64,000 nucleotides of DNA from Dolomedes plantarius (Eukaryota; Arthropoda; Arachnida; Araneae; Dolomedidae): the NCBI GenBank assembly GCA_907164885.2, contig OU015499.1, positions 147,500,118 to 147,564,117 on the forward strand. Reading direction: 5' to 3'. Positions 43,630-54,160 of this stretch are shown here, one piece after another. The stretch's first letter is position 1; every line of letters starts with the position of its first letter. The translations under genes and the position numbers were made by a program. The notes under the pieces were generated by a model that saw only the letters and a list, made by a program, of their open reading frames with translations, ran no database searches and had not been told where the DNA came from.

Positions 43630-45200
43630 CCTTTCATAATTAATTCTTTACATATTTTCTATCCTTTTATGCACAGTATAAGGTTGTCTTATGATTATTC
43701 ATATCATTTTAATTCTGTGGTGAACTTAAGGGAATTTGGTTTCACAGACTTAATAAAATTTTATGAAGAGAACCCTGACTAGTAACCAAAATTTGTTGGT
43801 TCGATATAGACAGGTAAATTTTCTCTGGGCAGAAAAAAATAATGGATATTTTGCATCTTTCACATTGCATGTTATCTCATTGAATCATCATTTGGTAAGT
43901 CAAGTTTCAGTAGGTATTTAGCTCTATTAAACCCTTCGACTAATTAAAGGAGTTTTTCAGAAACTTTCAAAATTTGCAGGCCTCTTTTCACAAGAGATTC
44001 TTTGTAGTAGATCTTCTATTTTCAGCATCTGGTTCTAATTGCTCTTGACTTGCTACAAGAATAAACAACAAATTTATAGCATGAACAAACTTTCTGACCT
44101 ACCCTCCACATTTCTTTGTTATCTGAATACAATGATGTCTGATTCACCAAGTCTGTTAAAAAATATGTCTGAAGTATAATATTTATACCATTGTGTTGAG
44201 ATTTTATTTCAAAATGTCAGTTTTCTCACTTTGATTCTTCAGTTTGTTCTGTAAAGAAGCAAGGCATAAAAGATGCTTTATATATGCAAAGCAACGAAAA
44301 TGTGGAGCAGTGCAAGCACCTAATTGTTTTAAGTTTTTAATAGATTTCTGTTTTTAAGTTTATGCAAATATTATAGATATCCTGTCGTTGCTCACTAATA
44401 TTTGAGAATTATTTCTCGCTTTAATTCAGTAGGAATAAATATAGATGATAGAAGTCTTCCAAGATGTAAAACACTGAGGCCAAAAAAAAAAAAAAGTAAT
44501 TATTTGACAGGAATTCAGATAATTCCAAATTGTCTATTACCTCCTTGAAAATTTAACACGTTATGAGCATTTGAATTTAAAATGGTAAGAATGTGATACT
44601 TGTATACATAGGTATAAATTCAGTTGTGTTCACAACTTAATGCGAATTTTTGTTAGCATATTCATGGCATTTTATTAAACCTCTTTTTACCACTTTGATA
44701 TCTGATCTATTTTTAAGTGATGATTTTATTAAGAAACCTAAAAGACAAACTTAATAAAATTTCAATAAAATTAATTTAAATTCTCTCTCTCTCTGCACTC
44801 TGTAATCTAATCACAAATGTTATAGATTGTAATTCTATACCCCTAGAAATGGGGAGTTATATTATAAAAGTTCCAGATGCTCCTAATCCAAACCCTACAC
44901 CCCAGATATCCTAAGCTTTCTGATTTTTTGCATTCTGGTATAAGCTCAATAATCCATTATTGTAAACTGCCTTATACCAGTGTGTAAATATTTGATACTC
45001 CAATGAGATTTATATAAAATAATTTTGCCATACAATTTATTTTATATGTGACAATAACTTGTTTGTTTGGCAATATCATTTTCTTTTTCTAACATTTACT
45101 GGAAATAAAGGCATTAAATGTTTTGTCAGTAACCTCACCTGAGCTTATGTGTACAAGTTATAGAAAAATTACTTTTTATTGTTCCTGTCAAGTGTATTAC
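43630..45200. other. non-coding duplication sequence and spacer
   Basis: To about 44.2 kb it aligns with 11.6-12.5 kb of copy 1. Beyond that it is AT-rich with no recognised gene. Confidence 0.45.
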
Positions 45201-45202
45201 TT

Positions 45203-45825
45203 CTAAGCTGAAGTACCCGGCGTTGCCTCGGATTTTAAGAATGTTAACCAAAATCAATTTAAAAACTAAACACAGTATAAATAACAGCAAAAAAAAAGCA
45301 TGTAAAACGTAATACACATGAATGAAAATAAAACCTAATATAAAAAATAATAAATTCCTCAGAATTCAGCTAGATTTAGCCTTTCATCACTGGAGCAAAA
45401 AAACCTGAAAAGTAAAACATAAAATATATACATTTGTTATAAACCACTAAAAGCTGAAAAGTAAAAATGTCAAATTGTCTTTTTGCCTTGAGAACTGTAT
45501 ATAATGAAAGGAACTGAAAAAAAAATTATTTACTAAAATCCATTAAAAAACTAAACACAGTATAAATTACATAGAAAAAAAAGCATATGAAGTGTTATGC
45601 ACATCAATAATATGAAAACCCAATTAAAAATATATGAATTTATAATAAACTCCTCAAAATTCAGTTAGATTCAGCCTTTCTTCATAAAAAAAGGCCTTCA
45701 TAAAAAAATAATAAAATAAAAATACAATGATAATTAAAAAATAATAAAATAAAAGCTGAAAGAAAAAGCAGAATTTGCTCAGCCGGTATTCGAACCCGGG
45801 TCAAAACTTTAGTAAGCGTGCTGGT
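45203..45825 (-). mobile_element. decayed Helitron-like relic (family B type) with tRNA-like segment
   Basis: On the minus strand the end reads GGCAACGCCGGGTACTTCAG and CTTAG, resembling the family B Helitron 3' hairpin. Inside, a unit of about 285 bp is repeated (near 45259 and 45543, sharing AACTAAACACAGTATAAAT). At 45779-45825 the minus strand holds a tRNA-like 3' half with box B GGGTTCGAATACC. Confidence 0.45.
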
Positions 45826-45849
45826 TTAATATGAAACTTCTTGATTGTA

Positions 45850-46828
45850 TTTATTTTTCTATTGTCTTTGCTTCTCGCTGTTCAGCAAGCATAACATGTT
45901 GCGCTGAAAGTTGTGAGTCTCTTGCATTTCTGTATTCACCCCCTTCAAAAATTGTTGGTTGTTATTAATTAAAAATTAACGGTAGTTAATTTCGATTCCG
46001 GAAATTGTTAAAACCCTCGGCTGTTTTTAACGACGCCTGTATGTAACAGATAAACAAATTTTCATTTTTATATATTGGATATAATGTGTGAAATTTCTTT
46101 AATTTGGAAGATGGGAAAGGAAAAATAGTTTTTGGGAAGTAATTTGTAAAATGACCATAACATGTTTGTATAAGAACTGAACAGTTTTAATTTCATGTAG
46201 GTAATTTTATGTGACCACAGATTTTGTTTTTAATTTACTTATACTTTTAAAATATTTAATTCACGTGAGAATTACTGTTCTGTATACTATGCATATATAT
46301 TTCTTAAATCACTGTTTTGTTAAATACGGTATTAAACTTTTGCTGTTACTCTAAGTGCATACATTTCTGACTGCAGAATAAAATATTTCATTCTCTATCA
46401 TGAAAAATTATTTATACTGATAACTGCTTTTCTATCTCATTGTTAATGAAAAGGTAAGTGTGATTTTCTCTAACCAAGAAGTGTAATAATAGGTATAGCT
46501 TAATCTTCTTCCGATTTCCTGTAGCACTGAACTGTATTGTAGAGTTCAGACGAAAAGAATTTCAGTCTATGTAGATTTCTTGAAATCATTTGACTTGATA
46601 CACAAAATGAAAAATGTTATGCGATTACCTTGTCCTGTAAGAACGAAATGGCTTTCCAATATTCTCTGAACCATACATTTGTTTTATTTATTTTAATAGC
46701 CAGTATAAATTAACTTCAGATAATCAGAATGAAATTCGAATTATTTTTAATTTATCTAATTTCATTTTTATAATTTTTATAATTCTAATCCATAAGTTTT
46801 CTAGATTTATAGCAAAACTATTTTAATG
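45850..46828. other. spacer without recognised gene
   Basis: AT-rich, with no coding frame or repeat end recognised. Confidence 0.45.
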
Positions 46829-47086
46829 TTATCGACAAGCAGTCATATTTGAATTATCGTAGTAACGAATCCATTGAGTAGAAGTTGCTTTCGACAATTC
46901 AGAGTGAAAATTCTCGGCCTCCTCTTTTATCGAAAATGGCAAACGTAAAACTACTGTATCATCAATGTTTTTAGTTGAATCAATGGCGTATTCCCATTTA
47001 TCTTTGATTATACCTAACAAGTCATTGAGATTTATCTGCTGCTCAACCATTTTAAGGCAAAAGAACTTTCTTAATGCACGGATCAC
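46829..47086 (-). CDS. unidentified short reading frame, 85 aa
   Basis: I do not recognise the product. The peptide is charged and not low-complexity (LNDLLGIIKDKWEYAIDSTK ... FHSELSKATSTQWIRYYDN), unlike chance frames in this AT-rich DNA. A second methionine (MVEQQ, at 47050) is a plausible start. It could be the N-terminal piece of a transposase, since segments ending in xSTxW occur near the start of some Mutator-like proteins, but the resemblance is weak. There is no signal peptide or membrane segment. Confidence 0.3.
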   Translation of the reverse strand: MIRALRKFFCLKMVEQQINLNDLLGIIKDKWEYAIDSTKNIDDTVVLRLPFSIKEEAENFHSELSKATSTQWIRYYDNSNMTACR

Positions 47087-47089
47087 GTT

Positions 47090-47803
47090 AGGCCTCGTTA
47101 AATGGCAGGGAGAGGAATCTCTTTAAGCCTCGTTAAATGCACGCTTAAATGACTGGGAATGGGTAATACCGGCTTGAGCGTGCAATTTGGCGAGAAAAAC
47201 AGAGTAGCATATTTGTCGCCAATTTCAGTCTTTGGAACCGAAATTTCGCCAAGTTGCCAGATACTGTCAAAAAGTTACCGTTTTTGAAAATACGCGCCGG
47301 CAACAGGGGGGGGGACAAAGGGGGCAAATGCCCAGGGACCCGGGCTGGCAGGGGGCCCGGTTAAATAGGAGTTGACTAAAAAAATGTATACAATGTTCAA
47401 ATATTGAGTGGAGAGGGAGGCCCGCTGTATTATTTTGCCCCGGGCCCTGGCTCAGTTGACGGCGGCCATGTCGACAAGTTCCAAGAGTGTTTAAATTAAG
47501 TCCCCAATTCATATTTTTTGTCCCAGTATACATTTTTTTTAGACCTGCATATTTATTTCTAGTGGATTTATTATGCAGTAGTACCCTTTGTGCTTACAAA
47601 GCTCGCAGAGTAGATGTGTGCAAATCAGAATTGGTAAAATATTTGCAGTTGTAAACACACTATCTTAAAGAGTGTCATGAATCGCTAGCATTTCTCTTTA
47701 GTCATAGACTTTGTTGAGGGCTCTTTGGGAACATCCACTGTGAATATAATAGAAAAGAACGACATTTTATCCATGGAAATGCATAAAGGAGCATTATGAA
47801 GAA
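47090..47803. other. spacer with GGGCCCGGG-rich MITE-like patch
   Basis: Between about 47290 and 47465 are G-runs and opposed GGGACCCGGGC / GCCCCGGGCCCTGG motifs, suggestive of a small inverted-repeat element. Its ends could not be set. The rest shows nothing. Confidence 0.35.
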
Positions 47804-47876
47804 CTAGCTGAAAACCCGTACTTCGCTACGGAGTACATTCAAATTAAATACAACGGTCAATGTATGCAATTCATGC

Positions 47877-47920
<44 letters not shown>

Positions 47921-47953
47921 GATAAATACGACGATCAATGTATACAATTGATG

Positions 47954-48021
<68 letters not shown>

Positions 48022-48629
48022 TTATAAGAAAATCGTAAAGGATAATTTTATAGACAAAATAATGTAGAAAAAAATATTCAAATTAAATCTAATATAAAGA
48101 ATATAGTACAGTTTGTAGAAGATTTCTTTTACTGTATTTTAATAATTTTTTGGATAATGTCCAATCGTCTGCCGCATTAGCAAGGAAAAAAAATATTTTT
48201 TGTTTATTTAGTTGTTATGCACGTGACGATAAGTTTATTTAAAGTACCAGAAAAAGAAATCACGCAATCGGCATTTAATAAATTAAATTCTAAAAATTAA
48301 TCTTTAAAAATTCACCAAAAATCAGGAAATGGAGGTAAAAATTCGAAAAAAATTTCATTTTCAAGGAATTTTTATGATCTTTCTCGTGATATAAATTTTA
48401 TAACCCTCAAATTATTATTTTAAATGCAAACTTAAAAAAAGTCAGTAAAACAACTTAAAAATTTAATTTAAAAAAATCTAAGAAGAATTTAAAAAAATTT
48501 TTCTTAGTGCACCCCTACACCACAAGAAGAATCTCCATGCAAAATTTCAGCCCTTTAGATCCAGCGGTTTGGTCTGTGCTTTGTATGTCAGTCAGTGAGT
48601 CAGTTGCGGAACTGTTTTATATATATAGA
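47804..48629 (-). mobile_element. non-autonomous Helitron, family A, copy A4
   Basis: On the minus strand it begins TCTATATATATAAAACAG at 48629 and ends in the hairpin plus CTAG at 47804, with A/T flanking bases as expected. It contains two (TA)n expansions (47879-47915 and 47957-48017). About 100 bases near 48030-48150 have no counterpart in the other copies. Confidence 0.7.
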
Positions 48630-49277
48630 TAAGGTCACGTAACATTGAATATCCTGCAAAATAGAGAAAATTTTAAAAAATAATGATAAATGAGAAAGAC
48701 TTGCCAAAATCAGGATATATATAAAATCGTTTGCAAAGTTTTGTAAAAAGGCAAGAGCATAATTTTTTAGAAAATTTAACTTTAGTTTAAAAGCCTTACA
48801 TAAATTTAAACACTCCCCTCCAGCCCACACCCAAAATAATAAATTAAAAAAAAATGAAAAATATGAGAAAATTAGAATACACCAATATTTTTTTAATATA
48901 GAAATGCCGAAAAATACATTTTTTTTCAAAATTATCTTTAATTAGCAGAAATTCCCAGCACTCCCTCTTGAAATTTTTTTTATTCTGAAAAGTAAATACT
49001 TACAATAGGAAGAGATCTTTGAAATGTACAAATAAAGAGTTAAAACAATTATCAATTCATTAATCATTAATTTACTGAAGACGTTTCAATACGAAAAAAT
49101 CCCGTTCATAAACAAACACCCTCCCGCACTTCATGAAATGAGCGAGTACGGTTACCGCAGGAGTGCGGACGTTACCACAGAGAAATTTTTATTGCCTCAC
49201 TTCGCGCATCGGTATGATTATTGTACTTCAACCAAAATTTTAATGAGAAAGAATGTAATGTAATTATTTTTCTACTG

Positions 49278-49278
<1 letters not shown>
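48630..49278. other. spacer without gene
   Basis: The frame at 48600-48929 (minus) is phenylalanine-rich, AT-driven and partly overlaps the Helitron, so I do not call it. Nothing else was recognised. Confidence 0.45.
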
Positions 49279-49308
<30 letters not shown>

Positions 49309-49876
49309 ACAGTTCCGTAACTGACTCATTCATTCACTGACTGACTGACATACAACGCACAGACCAAACCGTTGGACCTAAAGGGCTGAAATTTTGCATG
49401 GCGATTCTTCTAATAGTGTAGGGGTGCACTAAGAAAGATTTTTCAAAAATTCTTCTTAGATTTTTTAAAATTAAATTTTTAAGCTGTTTTTTAAACTTTT
49501 TTTACGTTGCATTTAAAATAATACATTGAGGGTTATAAAATTTATATCACGAGAAAGATCATAAAAATTCCTTCAAAATGAAATTTTTTTCGAATTTTTA
49601 CCTCCATTTCCTGATTTTTGGTGAATTTTTAAAGATTAATTTTTAGAATTTAATTTATTAAATGCTGATCACGTGATTTCTTTTTCTGGTACTTTCAATA
49701 AATTTATCGTCACGTGCGTAACAACTAAATAGACAAAAAAAATATTTTTTTCTCTTTCTAATGCAGCAGACGATTGGATATTATCAAAAAAAAATTCCCT
49801 TACGATTTTTTTATAAATATATATATATATTTATTTTACATCAATTGTATACATTGATCATCGCATTTATTATAAA

Positions 49877-51605
49877 CTAGCTTTATATACCCGGCGTTGC
49901 ACGGGTGAACCCTTAATAAAGCTTACTTGTATGATATGTATATTTGTATTTTATGGCAATCTATACCCCTCTCCACTGGTCATCATACCATCAGCATATT
50001 ATAATAACCCACCCCCCATGTTAATGTCAACATTAAAATGTTTCTTTCAATTTTGATAACCCACTGGATCCCGGCCCTTCGAGGAGTTTCAGGGCTTCCC
50101 CGTAAACCCTTGTGAAAATCGCCGGTTTCATAAACAAAGAATTACCTCACGTTGCCCAGGATAATAAAAATGAATGGAGTTAACCTGAGCTCTAGATGTA
50201 TACGTACTAACAACCGAAATATATACAATTCATACACACACACACCTTTCCACACTTAATTTAATTAAGGTTGATCTCTCTCTTTTCTCCTACCACCAAT
50301 TTGGTGTTCAAAATGGTGATATATAGGAAATATAATTTATTGGATTGTTTCTAGCAATTTTTTCAAAATCTAAAGCGAATGTCGAAAAATCGTGACATTG
50401 ATCGTGTTTGTTACATTTAATTGTGTTTCTTACATTTTAAATCAAGAATCTTATGGATATCTGTTTCCTTCTTTGAGATATGACGGAATATGTAAAAAAC
50501 GTGTAAAAACTCGTTTAGCCCCCCCCTAACCCCCTTGGGGGCCGAATTTTGAAATATCCTTAAATTGGTTTTTAGGTATTCGTATTCCTTACATTTTAAA
50601 GCAAGAATCTTATGGATATCTGTTTCTTTCTTTGATATATGAAGGAATACGTGAAAAACACGTTAAGCCCCCCCTCCCCGTCCCCTGGGGCCAAATTTTA
50701 AAAAATCATGAAATTGGATTTAAGGTATTCGTGTTCCTTACATTTTAAAGTAAGAATCTTATGGACATCAATTTCCTTCTTTGAGATACGAAAGAATATG
50801 TAAAAAACACGTTTTGCCCCCCTCCCCCCCTTGGGGGGCGATTTTTGAAAAATCGCTTCTTAAATGACGCCTTCAGCCCAAAAGTAATAAGATCTTAAAA
50901 TTTGATATCTGTATCTCCTATAGTTTTTGCTGGGTGTTGATTTCTTTATATATATAGATAAAACACGTAAGAACACGTTTAGCCCCCCCTCTCCCCCTTG
51001 GGAGACGAATTTTGAAAAATCCTGAAATTGGTTTTTAGGTATTCATGTTTCTTACATTTTAAAGCAAGAATCTTATGGATATCGATTTTCTTCTTTGAGA
51101 TATAAAGGCATATGTAAAAAACACGTTTTGCCCCCCTCCCCCCCTTGGGGGGCGAATTTTGAAAAATCCTGAAATTGGTTTTTAGGTATTTATGTTCCTT
51201 ACATTTTAAAGCAAGAATCTTATGGATATCTGTTTTCTTCTTCGAGATATGAAGAAAAATGTGATAAAACACGTAAAAACACGTTTTTTCCCCCTCCCCC
51301 CCTTGGGGGCCTAATTTTGAAAAATCCTGAAATTGGTTTTTAGGTATTCATGTTACATTTTAAAGCAAGAATGTTATGGATATAAATATCCTTCTTTGAG
51401 ATATGAAGGAATATGTAAAAAACACGTTTTGCCCCCCTCCCCCCCTTGGGGGGCGAATTTTGAAAAATCGCTTCTTAAATGACGCCTTCAGCACAAAAGT
51501 AATAAGCTCCTAAAATTTGATATCTGTATCTCCAATAGTTTTTGCTGGGCGTTGATACGTGTATGTATATATAAAAGTCAGGACTTCTTCCTTTATAGAT
51601 ATAGA
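49877..51605 (-). mobile_element. Helitron family B inserted in Helitron A5
   Basis: On the minus strand it begins TCTATATCTATAAAGGAAG and ends in the hairpin CCCGTGCAACGCCGGG, then TATATAAAG and CTAG. Flanks in A5 join exactly as ATAAA|TATATATATTTATT, the uninterrupted sequence seen in A3 near 37168. That makes this an insertion between A and T. The interior is a tandem array. A second Helitron-type 5' end occurs near 50959, so the element is composite. Confidence 0.78.
50520..51465 (+). repeat. tandem array of about 150 bp units inside Helitron B
   Basis: Seven units are marked by the C-run/CCTTGGG motif near 50532, 50684, 50830, 50996, 51144, 51302 and 51446. They share GAATTTTGAAAAATCCTGAA and CATTTTAAAGCAAGAATCTT. 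The segment GACGCCTTCAGC to GTTTTTGCTGGG is present twice (about 50873-50937 and 51482-51550). Confidence 0.85.
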
Positions 51606-51697
51606 TATATATATTTATTTTTTGGCTTAAATTGCATACGTTGACCGTTGTATTTAATTTGAATGTACTCCGTAGCGAAGCGCGGGTTTTCAGCTAG

Positions 51698-52254
51698 TAT
51701 ATATATATGTAGAAAATTTATCCCCACGGTTCAAATGTCACAAATGTTTCAGTTAAAATATAATAATGCGTATTCACAACCAACGTTTAATAATATAAAA
51801 CAAATTATTACAATAATAAAAAAAGTGTCCGTCTGACACGACAATAATGCACATTTAGTCAGAGACAGAAAGTAAAGTGCCTACAATCTTCATTCCGTCA
51901 ACATCAAAAACATAGCGTAACATTTTAATCCAGCCAAAAAATAGAAAAACGTGCGTTCCAAAGAAACAGTTGAGTTGTAACTCGTTTGCTCCAATGGCAC
52001 GTTATCCACAGCGCGTTATTTACGTCGCGTGTCTTGTGACTCTAAAATATCCGTGTTGCCATAAAAATTCTCACACACATATATATATATGTGTGTGTGT
52101 AAATTTTTTTTCTTTTAAGGCTGGGAAATTCTGTTTCTTTACTATAATACCGAGCTGTGTCAAATCAGTATGTGACTGGTAGAGTCTCAACTCACATCTC
52201 ATATTTGGCATATTTAGTTTGCAACCTGGAGAATCTGAAAAATTTACAAAAATA
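51698..52254. other. spacer; right part belongs to the segmental duplication
   Basis: A TA/TG microsatellite lies at 52077-52099. From about 52139 the sequence matches 12500 in copy 1. No gene. Confidence 0.45.
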
Positions 52255-53209
52255 CAGGGTGTCCAGAATTAAACTTCCCTACTTTAAAGTTGTCTACAGT
52301 CGAAACTATTGTTCAGAAAGTTATGAAATTTTGTGTAGGACATATTGAAGGGATGGGAATTTGTTTAAGCGAATAAAAAAAATTAGCTCAAACTTTCACC
52401 ACTAGAGGGTGTTTTTTGATGAATTACACATTTAGCCAACATTTACTATAGTTAAAAATTTATTACAACAAGACATGTTCAACATGATGGCCATCATATT
52501 CAGCTACCATTTGAAATCGTGAGATAGCATGCTCTACAGTTGACCGCAGTGTGTCCGGGGAAATGCCGAGAACATGTCGTGAAATGTTGTCTTTCAGATC
52601 AGGTATAGTTCTTGGTTTATCAAGAAAGACTAGATGTTTCATATGCCCCCAAAGCCAAAAGTCGCATGGGTTGAGGTCTGGGGATCGGGGAGGCCACACA
52701 TTAGGAAAGTGGCGGCTGATCACACGGTCTTCTGTAAAGTGATTTTTGAGAACGTTCTTAACACGAAGGCTAATGTTTGGAGGAGCTCCAACTATTGCAA
52801 AAAAATTGTGCGTGAAAGGCACTAATGTGATTGCAGATCTGAAACAGTTTTATTCAGTAACAAGGATGCATATCGCTTCCCGGGGACCGAGCATGTTACT
52901 GGACCTCTAGGACTTAATTCCTCGAAGAAATACGGACCAAGAAAAAAAAATGCAGAAAATCCACTGTAAAATTTAATGAGTATGAGTTATTGTGTTAGAG
53001 TGACTTATGGATAAAAAGATGGTGAAATCGCAAATGTGCAATTCATCAATAAACGCCCTCTGGTGATGAAATTTTGAACTAATTTTTTTATTCGCTCAAA
53101 CAAATTCCCATCCCTTTAATATGACCTACACAAAATTTCATAACTTTCTGAACAATAGTTTCGACTGTAGACAATTTTAAAGTAGGGAAGTTTAATTATG
53201 AACACCCTG
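52255..53209 (-). mobile_element. DUF4817-type TA element, short deletion copy
   Basis: A 955-bp relative of the element at 27283-31375, with long inverted ends starting CAGGGTGTCCAGAATTAAAC and TA on both sides (52253-52254 and 53210-53211). It preserves the sequence that is interrupted by the pogo element in the other copy. Confidence 0.85.
52463..52822 (-). pseudogene. DUF4817-type transposase, C-terminal third only
   Basis: Contains PPRSPDLNPCDFWLWGHMK, the end of the IS630/Tc1-type catalytic core, and runs to DGHHVEHVLL next to the inverted repeat. The DNA-binding and central catalytic parts are deleted. It differs from 30811-31167 at scattered residues. Confidence 0.8.
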
Positions 53210-53211
53210 TA

Positions 53212-54132
53212 TATTGCTTGAGAGATAACTAGCTTAAAACTTGTTTAAACAGTTCTTAATTAGTTTTTCTAAATAGTTATGGAAATTTAAATTTATTTTA
53301 TAAGTAATTTTTAAGGAGCATCGCATGATAACCGTGTAGATTTATTTTGTTTATAATCTCGTAATAGAATATTTAAAAGGTGTTGGTCTGAGAAAGACCT
53401 TATCAGCCGTGTATTCCTGACGTATATCACATGCAGTACAATAGATCCACAGATAACCGTTTTGAAATGTTTGAAAATGTGAAGAATCACGTGAAAGCAC
53501 TATTGTACAGTAGTTGAACGGAAAGAAATTTGAAGAATAATACAACATTCAGATTAAAATATGTAGACATCGTGGTGAAAAATATGTGTAGCCACCAAAC
53601 TACAATGCAAACAAATATGCTTAAACAAACCCTAAGTTACATATATGTTATTTCTTGAAATAATTTTATATATTTTATTGCATTTATGAACTTTTTAACC
53701 TGATGGTAACCGAGTTTGTTTATTTGATGTTCATCTCTGAAATTTCTCGCATTAAACTAAATAATTAATGATGAAATTATTTTTAATTACGGATAACTAA
53801 AATGAATGTAAAGGGAAAGAATATTAATATTCCTTATGCGTTATTAATTCGGCCGATATCCGTACTGTGGAGACCTTTACAAACCAAAGCATATCAAATC
53901 TCTGCACGTTCTTATGATCTACTTAGGACAAAAGAATGAGGATGGCTAAGGAACCTCGTGCCACAATTGCAATAAGTTTAAGATGCTCAGTGGTTTAATT
54001 AATCCAGAGCATAATTTATAACCTCTTAGTTTATAGATATGTCATTCACTAGCTCAAAAAACTTTTATACATTGCTATTCATTTCACGTAAAATAATAAA
54101 AAAGGGTGATGGTACAGTGTTAATATATCTCA
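53212..54132. other. non-coding part of duplication copy 2 before the zinc-finger exon
   Basis: From about 53470 it aligns with 13000-13700 of copy 1, including the segment around CCAAACTACAAT(C/G)CAAACA. No coding frame; probably intron. Confidence 0.5.
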
Positions 54133-54160
54133 TTCCAATTCCTTTCTCCTCTCTTTGCAG
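54133..54160 (+). promoter_or_regulatory. 3' splice acceptor before zinc-finger exon 2
   Basis: The pyrimidine tract with TTTCTCCTCTCTTTGCAG ends at 54160. It is the counterpart of the acceptor at 13729. The exon would start with GTTCTCGGTACAG. Confidence 0.65.

Larger units (their letters stand above)
49279..51697 (+). mobile_element. non-autonomous Helitron, family A, copy A5, split by another Helitron
   Basis: The 3' end is the family A hairpin and CTAG at 51697, followed by T. The 5' end lies in a (TA)n tract near 49279-49308 and is not sharp. A different Helitron (49877-51605) is inserted in its middle. Confidence 0.7.

Noticed and set aside
50979..51272. 97-aa frame with repeated HKILALKCKEHKYLKTNFRI
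   Set aside because: It comes from the tandem array in Helitron B and repeats with it; neighbouring units carry indels that break it.
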